Source: Ganoderma boninense
Lineage: Eukaryota; Basidiomycota; Agaricomycetes; Polyporales; Polyporaceae
Length of the DNA: 64,000 nt
Assembly: GCA_002900995.3 (NCBI GenBank)
Contig: CM035306.1
Location: 4,508,541 to 4,572,540, forward strand
Reading direction: 5' to 3'
Part shown: piece by piece, positions 57,387 to 64,000 of the stretch
How positions within the stretch are numbered: the first letter of the stretch is position 1
How the letters are laid out: each line of letters opens with the position of its first letter
Translations under genes and position numbers: made by a program
Notes under the pieces: model-generated
The model's database searches: none
What the model was told of the DNA's origin: nothing
What the model saw: only the letters and a program-made list of their open reading frames with translations

Positions 57387-58414
57387 TGTTCGTTCGAGTT
57401 CGGCTTGATCCTCTCGCCTGGGCCCTCAGTCTTAAGAAAGGGAGGATCAGTGTCTGTATGCAACAACAACAAGGATGATGGGTTCAATAGACCTGTCCGG
57501 AAAACTTGACGTCGACGATCGCGGGTCCATAGGCACTCGAGATGGGAGATGGCCATGGACCAGAGTATTCGAGTCTTGACGCCCGTGGAGTACGAGATGA
57601 GACTTGTCGGTCAGTGGTGGACGATCGCCCGAATGTCGAGAGTGTGGTGGATCGAGGTACGAGGACGCGCAGGAGAATTGACAGATATGGCATGGCAGCA
57701 GCGAGGCAGGACGGTGGAGCTAGGCGAGGGCTAGGAGAAAAACGTGGTTTGGGGCTGGGGTTAAGCGAGGAGTATAAACGGTTTATCTATCAGCTTATCC
57801 TTGTTAGGAAAAACCCGATAGGCCGCATTGAACATCCAGCGTGATAAGTAGGCGGTCCTTGGAACAGCTCGGAAGCACGAAGCCGGAGAACGTATTGCTC
57901 GGAGTCGGCGAACCACAAATCGGACGGAATGCTGAGCGAGCTAGCATCTCAGGTTGAGCGATGGCGGACATAAGACTCCGGACCTGCCGTCGACATACAG
58001 TGTCGCGGCATTGTCGATGTTGGCTGCGAATAGTATAATGAAGTTAGTATTGACGTCCAAGAGAATAGTGCTTACTAGTAGCCTCATAACCCAGTGATCG
58101 TCGAACGCGTGACAGGATCAACGAGTCGTCCAGACCTCGGAGCGCATGGACCCGCAGCAGCCGCAGCTGTCAGTGTGACGCCGACACGGGCAGTCACAAG
58201 TCATGTGCTCTGGTGACGAGGCTTGCCCCGTGCACCAAATTTGCGGGAGCCTCGATTGGCCACGATTCGATGAGGTCTCTTCCCTTCGCTCGCCGACTTC
58301 CTTAAGTCTCAGCCTCTGTCAACAAGTCATCCGACTTTCTCTGCCTGACTTTCACCGCAGGAAAGCTCCACCAGCTCGCGTTGGCAAGTTTTCGACTCGG
58401 ACGACGCGACAAAC
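57387..58414. other. no supported gene
   Basis: About 1 kb with short open frames on both strands and nothing recognisable. It may hold the promoter of whatever starts at 58415. Confidence 0.45.
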
Positions 58415-58564
58415 ATGGCGACCTCAACAGAGCGCTCTCTCGACAGCCTCCGCTCGTCCTTGCGTCGCACTGTCAACGTTGCGTTTCCTGTGCAATCCGG
58501 TTCATTGTGGTACGTGTTTCCGTTGCCTTTTCTGCCGCATATAGCCACCTTCGGTCATCCCAGC
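58415..58564 (+). repeat. conserved block shared with 11801-11945 (inverted copy)
   Basis: Begins with ATG GCGACCTCAACAGA and runs to TCGGTCATCCCAGCA. Its last 85 bases differ from the other copy at only a few positions, whereas the preceding 60 bases are more changed. Read as a gene it gives a first exon of 32 codons (MATSTERSLDSLRSSL), then GTACGTGTTT...CCCAG as an intron and a continuing frame to about 58625. The product is not recognised. The copies are 46 kb apart and in opposite orientation. Confidence 0.55.
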
Positions 58565-60321
58565 ATCGCTGAAAAGTCACTATGGACGCTTTCTGGGGGC
58601 TCTTCGTGCCATCTATCCAACGTAGGTCTTGAGGAGGCTCTGAGGCAGCACCATCTATGGTGCTGCGGAGTGTCGGACGAACCCAAGCATGGGCGGGGAC
58701 GCGGTCGTACGTCGACCGTTATCGGGCGAGTGGCTGAAAGGTGCGTTATCTTCCTGTCGTCCCCCACTTTCCGTCGATGAGAAAGAGCTATCGTCCTCAG
58801 AGGCCACACCAGGGCAGTAGTACAATGTGGAGGCGATCCCTCGTGTGACTCACGAAGTAAGACCCTACGCAGAGGGTACGTACGGGCGTGCATACGGCGT
58901 CTCTCAGCTCATAGGGCTTTCGTCCACTGCGCGAGTTCCCCCCTTGTTTAGCTGCATTTCAAGATGCCTATCCTCGCCTCTCTCCGGGTGCTCGAGTATG
59001 TATTAGTACTAAGACGGCATGGCAATGCGTCATTGACATCATGGGCGCCATACTCGTTGGGATTGTCATGCAGGTGAGCGCAACGAAAGATCTGTGCTGT
59101 TCGCGCCGAAACTGCTTCCTATCAGTATGCTGTGTACCATCCCTTCTGTTCTCGGCCATTCTCTGGAGGATACGTACGTACGTGCGAAAGTGGTTCTGAC
59201 ATATGTTTGAGACAGTCAGCCTTCGGAGACGTGTCCCATCGTGTATGGGGAGTTCAGGCCTCCAACGCACACATCTTCCGGCGCTACTGCTGTCCTTCTC
59301 TGCACCTGGACGACCTCGTCGCGGCTGTTGAAAGTTCCGTTATCCCCGCTAATATATCGTCGCCCTACCAAGGTACGGCTTCACTTCCATCATCGTACGT
59401 CGACAGCCCGACTTTCTCCGCCACCGCTGGGGTGAGGACGAGGCGCAGGCGACATTCCTCTCCCTACCCTTGCGGCTCCGAGTCCCCGAAGGCGAACTGC
59501 CCAGACCTCTGGCTAGCTGTCACGCATCACCCTCGGGGGCGCAGCGCAGAGCGCACGCGCATCCAACTCCGTGCCTGGAGACATCGACGCGCGATCACTG
59601 TACGCGTCGGGTCTGCGAGTCGGCTCCGCGAAGAACGACGAACGTTGCGCGCCCACCACAGAAAGCGTCCAAGCCGCCATCTCCTGGGCGTTTTGTAGTC
59701 CATGGCACGGCGTAGGGGCGCATCGTGGCAAGTCTCAACGGCGGGGTACGGATGAGTCGCTAGCGAATCCTCTCGGAGCATACCAAACCTTCTCCACTTC
59801 ATCTTCCGACCACGCAGTCACGAGTTGGAGGCAGGTGCTCCAGGCTATGTTCCAGCGAGGTCGCACGACGGTGCTCTTTTCTTTTCGGCGAGTCGGCCGT
59901 CTTTCTCTTTCCGCCCGTAACGGTAGTGTGAAACAACCCTTCCCGCGTAGCTGTCCGTTTCTCTCGGGCTGCGAATCGCGTGGAAGCTGCACAGCGACAC
60001 CTCCGCATCTGGCCGGCTGGCGATCCTGCCGACTCGGAGAAGAAGGGGATCTTCACCTAGGGAAGACCACTCCGCGTATGGCGCACCACTCCCAGCATCC
60101 AATTCAGAGGCGTAGGGGAGTCTTCTCCATCGGATTCGCGTCGCCACCCCGCTCGCAGTATATATGGAGGCCATGTCGGTCTCCGGTCCACACAGCAACT
60201 CACAATTGGACCCGGCCAGCCTGTTTCCAGTGCGTTCTTTTGAAACTCTCATATGCAGCCGTATACGTATATCTGTGGAATGAACTACACAGTCACATAT
60301 GCCGCTACGTCTCCGCTAGCG
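58565..60321. other. no supported gene
   Basis: Several plus-strand frames (up to 252 codons at 59571-60329) are open but have no domain, no signal peptide and no coherent splicing. A hydrophobic minor frame near 59030-59070 (GAILVGIVMQ) is too short to judge. Confidence 0.4.
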
Positions 60322-62127
60322 CTACGTAAAGCCCTCACAATCCCTTGCAAGCTCCGGGCCCCCACTCGTCGAGAGCCGGCTTCCTGAGCATGTGGAGCTC
60401 GGACTCTCACTGACAAGGTCGCTGGTCCGTGTATTCTCTTCCATCCCGCCCTCAGTGTCCGCTCCGCCAGCAGAGCTACAGAAAGTCGAGTGGTGGAAGA
60501 CGATCGTCGCCTGAGTATTCGCCGCGCATTTGTGAGCATCGACCGGGCCTAGACGAGCATCATCGTCGCCATCATCGCCACGGGCCTGGTGAACCCGCGA
60601 CAGGCCTCCGGTGTCGATGGGCGACCGCTTGAACGCGACGAGCACGATGATGATGGTCGGGTAGATGGCCTGGGAGAGTCGGACAGGCGCTCGTTAGCAC
60701 TCGAAGGCCGGGGCTGCGCGAGCTATGACAGAGAATGAAAGAGAGAGACTGTGCTCACCACGAGCGGCGCGACGCACCCGTAGATGAAGCACGCGGCCGC
60801 CCTCGCGAAGACCCGCGCAGCACGCGCTTGAGACGGGGCTGGGTCCGCCTTGTAGAACATGATGAAGATCTGCACGTCGTCTGTCAGCACATTCAGTGCG
60901 TGCGGTCCTAGCGAGGGCCTGCGCTGGGGCCCGGCCGCAGAGAATAAAATTGATTCATGATTACCAGGAGGGCGCAGTACACGCTGCCGGACTCGACGAG
61001 CAGCGCGAGGGCGTTCAGGACGCGCGACCGGGTCCCGGCAGTCGAGAAGTGCTTCTTGACCAGCTGACTGTGTTCCCTGCTCGCGATCGTCAGCAGGGCG
61101 GCTCGTGCGAGCTAGCCAAGAGCAAAGGTTGGGCGTGGAGCACAGAGCACGCACCACGCCTTGTATGCAATTAGCGCCGTTGCGAGCGCGTTGGTGGCGA
61201 GGGAGACGATCAAGGAGGCCGTGACGAACACGTTGTCGGTGTTAAGCAGCGCGACGCCGGTCGGGGAGATTTGCGGCTCGCGGTACCCGAGGAATCCAAA
61301 CACTGTGAGGCCGTCAGATGAGAGCGACGAGCTCGAGAGGATTACAGGAGTCGAGCAGGATATAGACATACTTACCCATGGTGAGACTGATGAGAAGAGG
61401 ACCAACGCAATAGACGACCGTGTTCCGCCAGATGACGCAGGCGCGCCACCACACGATCGCGTCTCCGATGAAGCACTGTAGTCGTGGAGGGCTCTCGATG
61501 AGATGGGTAGTACGCGAAGGCAATTATCAGTATCTGTTATGAAGACACGCACGTTCACCTCGAACGCGATCATCGCCATCCAGGACTGCCTGCGTACTGC
61601 ATCTTCGAACGCTGCCATCTCCGCGTATGCATCATACTGTAACGACGAAGGTTCGGAGACCCCGCCGTTCGTGGCCCCGAGGATGAGGTGGAAGGCCTGC
61701 CAGCGGTTCCAGACGAGCGCGGAGACGTATGTCCCGGTGGACAGGTAGAGGAGGATGGTGCTGAGGACGAGGACTTTGGTGTTCGCACGAGCGAACGAGC
61801 GATTACGACTGCCCTAGGACGCGGGCGTTAGTGTAGGTCCTGAGAGTGAACTTAACGATCAAAAGGCTGCAGCTGTTCTCACACGAGGACGGATATCGAG
61901 GTCAGCGACAAGACCGTCAACACTCCTACGTGTCCTTCTGAGATTATTGGCGAGGAGGGAAGATGAGGCTGCTCACCGAACAAGACGCTTGACAGCGAAA
62001 CGTCGACCATGCTATCCCATGCGCCCACGCTCGCATCCCGGATGATGTTCAGAGCGAGAACGTTGACTTGTATTTCCCGAAACTCAGGAAGGGGGTGCGT
62101 CGACTGATTGTAAAGAGATGCTGTCAT
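60322..62127 (-). CDS. multi-pass (7TM-type) membrane protein of the mushroom family
   Basis: Eight exons (62127-61977, 61937-61883, 61808-61559, 61475-61376, 61302-61155, 61076-60965, 60869-60759, 60669-60322) splice in frame to 424 aa. Hydrophobic segments follow each other: VGVLTVLSLTSISVLV, VLVLSTILLYLSTGTYVSALVW, CFIGDAIVWWRACVIW with NTVVYCVGPLLISLTMG, DNVFVTASLIVSLATNALATALIAYKAW, a cytoplasmic stretch (EHSQLVKKHFSTAGTRSRV), NALALLVESGSVYCALL, RAAACFIYGCVAPLV, and AIYPTIIIVLVAF with the usual NKRSPI-like end (FKRSPIDTGGLS). The order, the W.R..V.W motif and the IYPT..I.LV signature match a large family of about 7-span proteins in Agaricomycetes with no established function. The C-terminal tail of about 90 residues is Ser/Thr-rich and probably cytoplasmic. 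The start is the Met of TASLYNQSTHPLPEF. Confidence 0.8.
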
Positions 62128-64000
62128 GCGGATAGGACTTGAGAGGCACGGGTCTAGGGAACTGGGGTGTCGTGGTGAAAGTAAGGTCCTCAGCACCGGC
62201 CTTTTCAAGGAGCTCCATCCTGCGCGCACAACAAAGGAGCGACTCGGCGAAGGACTGCCTTCTGTGGCACCTGCGTCTATGGCAACCTACCCTAGACCGA
62301 ACCTGCGGTGAAGCATAGCAAGAAGGTTAGGACGCCGGCCGGATACCAACAGAGGCCGGGTGCTCCTGTTCTGATCGCATTGGTATGGGGTACCCCGGCC
62401 GTGGTCGAGCGACCAGCTCGATGAGTCTGTCATCATTTTGCACTGTGATGTAGAAGCTCTTGTAGATGGTATTCAGATAGCGGCTGCTCCCGGAGGACAG
62501 CATACCTTTGGAGGAGGGAGTCTCCGACTCAGACAGTGAGCGATTGGAGAGCTCCCTCGCCAAAGTCGAACATGGCATAGAAGTACGACGAGACGCCTAC
62601 GGCACCAATTGTCAAAAACTTCAACATCGTGATTGAACCACAAAGATGATGACGAAGACTCGGGAGAATTCGCTCACTTGATGTGTGATCATCGGCAGCA
62701 TTGAATGCTATGTAGTGCCACAGAGAGTAGGTAAGAACCGGGTGAAAGCCGCAGCGCCGTCCTTCCTCGACATCGAAGGCATCGTCATCGTGAACATCTC
62801 GGATTTCGGTGCGGGGCACACGACCTCCGCGGGGCAAGCTGAACACACGCATGAAGCCCTTGTTCCTCTTCCGCTCTGGAAGGCCGTCGCGGATCACGCC
62901 CAAGGGTATCGAGCAGTTCGGCGTACGGAATTAACAGGGTCTTCGATCTCAGGGCGAAGGTGGAGATCGGAAAACACAACCCCGGGATGCCAAGCATCGA
63001 CGGCGTGGAGTTTATGAGGTCCTCAATATGCGAGGAGACGATAGACTCGGTGAGCATCGCAGAACAATACTGTCCGTTTCGTGCATATTGAGCGCCACCA
63101 GACCATGGGAACGGGACACGCTTGCGATGCACCAGGTCGAAGGTGTCCCCCGATGACGAAGCGGACGTAAGTGGGACGAGCTTCTCTTCTATGAACGCCG
63201 GACTTACCGTTTGCGGCTTCGGCAGGCGTTCAAAAATTGTATGTATACTCGCAGTCTGAAGGCCGCTGGGCCGGCCGTCGAACAAGTGCTCGTCCACCTC
63301 CGATCAGTCGTGCACCGATGAGCGCATTACTTACCCTACTCTGCCATTCGCGGGTACCTGGCAATTGTTACCTTTCTTACCCCAATTCTCCGTGCAGCCG
63401 GCAAGGATATGACCGGCGTCTTCTCCGCGGTGATATTAAAGGATCGTAAGGTCTTCCCCGCGTTTTCATATAGCCTGTTCTGAAGCGGTCGCATAGGTTC
63501 TCGGAGTACGCAATGAAGACATAATAAACCACTACGCTCTAACAAGCGTCGGGCTGCGACTGTGCTGCCGCTTCTCGCCGCTCGCGCAGCAGTTCCAGAA
63601 GGAGGATTTGTTCCGTAATAATTGGAGCGGTACACTCAGTCTCGGGACGGCGAAGTACGTCGTTTTCTGCTCCTCCGTGCGCTCCGCGCTGGGTATTTGT
63701 GGCTGATATGGTATGCCCGGTAGGCCCGAGTGTATGTGGACGCCCTGAACGTGATTGAGGGGGCTTTAGGGGGATGAATATGTATGTCGAGCAGCGTACT
63801 ACGTCATTGGGGACGGATGGCTTTGAGCGGATTCGGAAGGACTGCGTCGTCGCCGCGTCTGCGCAGGCACCGTAGCACGCGGAATGTATTGGACGGCTAG
63901 GAAGCAATTAGAAGTAGGACTACTATCCCAACCCAAAGTGTAGAAACCGATCACGACGGGGTTGTTGCATGCGAGGCACTGTCGCACGGCTCAGAAGGCC
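62128..64000. other. unassigned sequence to the window end
   Basis: Minus-strand frames at 62529-62903 and 62785-63297 look partly protein-like (MLTESIVSSHIEDLINSTPSM; FLTIGAVGVSSYFYAMF) and could belong to one spliced gene with a GTAAGT donor near 63195, but no family is recognised and the frames do not join cleanly around 62900. Another minus-strand frame at 63539-63907 may belong to a gene that continues beyond the window. I do not propose a gene model. Confidence 0.35.

Noticed and set aside
1..64000. CRISPR array, bacterial operons, riboswitches, rho-independent terminators
   Set aside because: The window is fungal nuclear DNA with spliced genes. The only regular arrays are minisatellites and the 208-bp units, which lack the repeat-spacer pattern.

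Overview
The window is draft-assembly DNA from a filamentous basidiomycete, most likely an Agaricomycete. Genes have many short GT-AG introns (about 40-75 nt), GC is high, and the families seen (DUF3421 protein, multi-pass proteins of the mushroom 7TM type, a Tnp2-type CACTA transposase) are typical of that group. A run of 100 N at 56368-56467 marks a scaffold gap. Gene models below were spliced by eye from the sequence; phases were checked exon by exon where exon coordinates are given.

Layout. 1-25 kb: two paralogous hotdog-fold thioesterase genes on the minus strand (1190-2104 and 10543-11464) with the same five-exon structure, a DUF3421 gene with Ser and Glu/Lys tracts (2885-3996), a bHLH transcription factor gene (21093-22613), and long stretches with no gene I can support.

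25651-50987: one mobile element of about 25.3 kb. It is bounded by inverted repeats of 1.9 kb (25651-27548) and 2.1 kb (48870-50987). Their outer parts look identical, and their middles are GC-rich arrays of a 208-bp unit. Just inside the right repeat lies an apparently intact six-exon Tnp2-type (CACTA/EnSpm-like) transposase of about 1251 aa. The rest holds nine further spliced genes that all look intact: a 1135-aa low-complexity protein, a SUN-domain membrane protein, two small or medium unknowns, a 749-aa coiled-coil protein, a WD40 protein with a C-terminal membrane anchor, a small N-anchored protein, a leucine-rich protein, and an acidic protein with a C-terminal membrane anchor. Genes abut both inverted repeats to within about 35 bp. 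This resembles a basidiomycete counterpart of the large cargo-carrying fungal transposons, but with a DDE CACTA-type transposase. The co-carriage of a SUN protein with three other single-span membrane proteins is the most unusual feature.

51-64 kb: an aromatic-type aminotransferase gene (51899-53544) whose start lies 0.9 kb beyond the element's right end; the C-terminal part of a CTF18 gene (53869-55870) that acquires frameshifts and then stops short of the N gap; a tRNA-derived SINE-like insertion with a 17-bp target duplication (56991-57369); an eight-exon multi-pass membrane protein gene (60322-62127); and unassigned sequence to the end.
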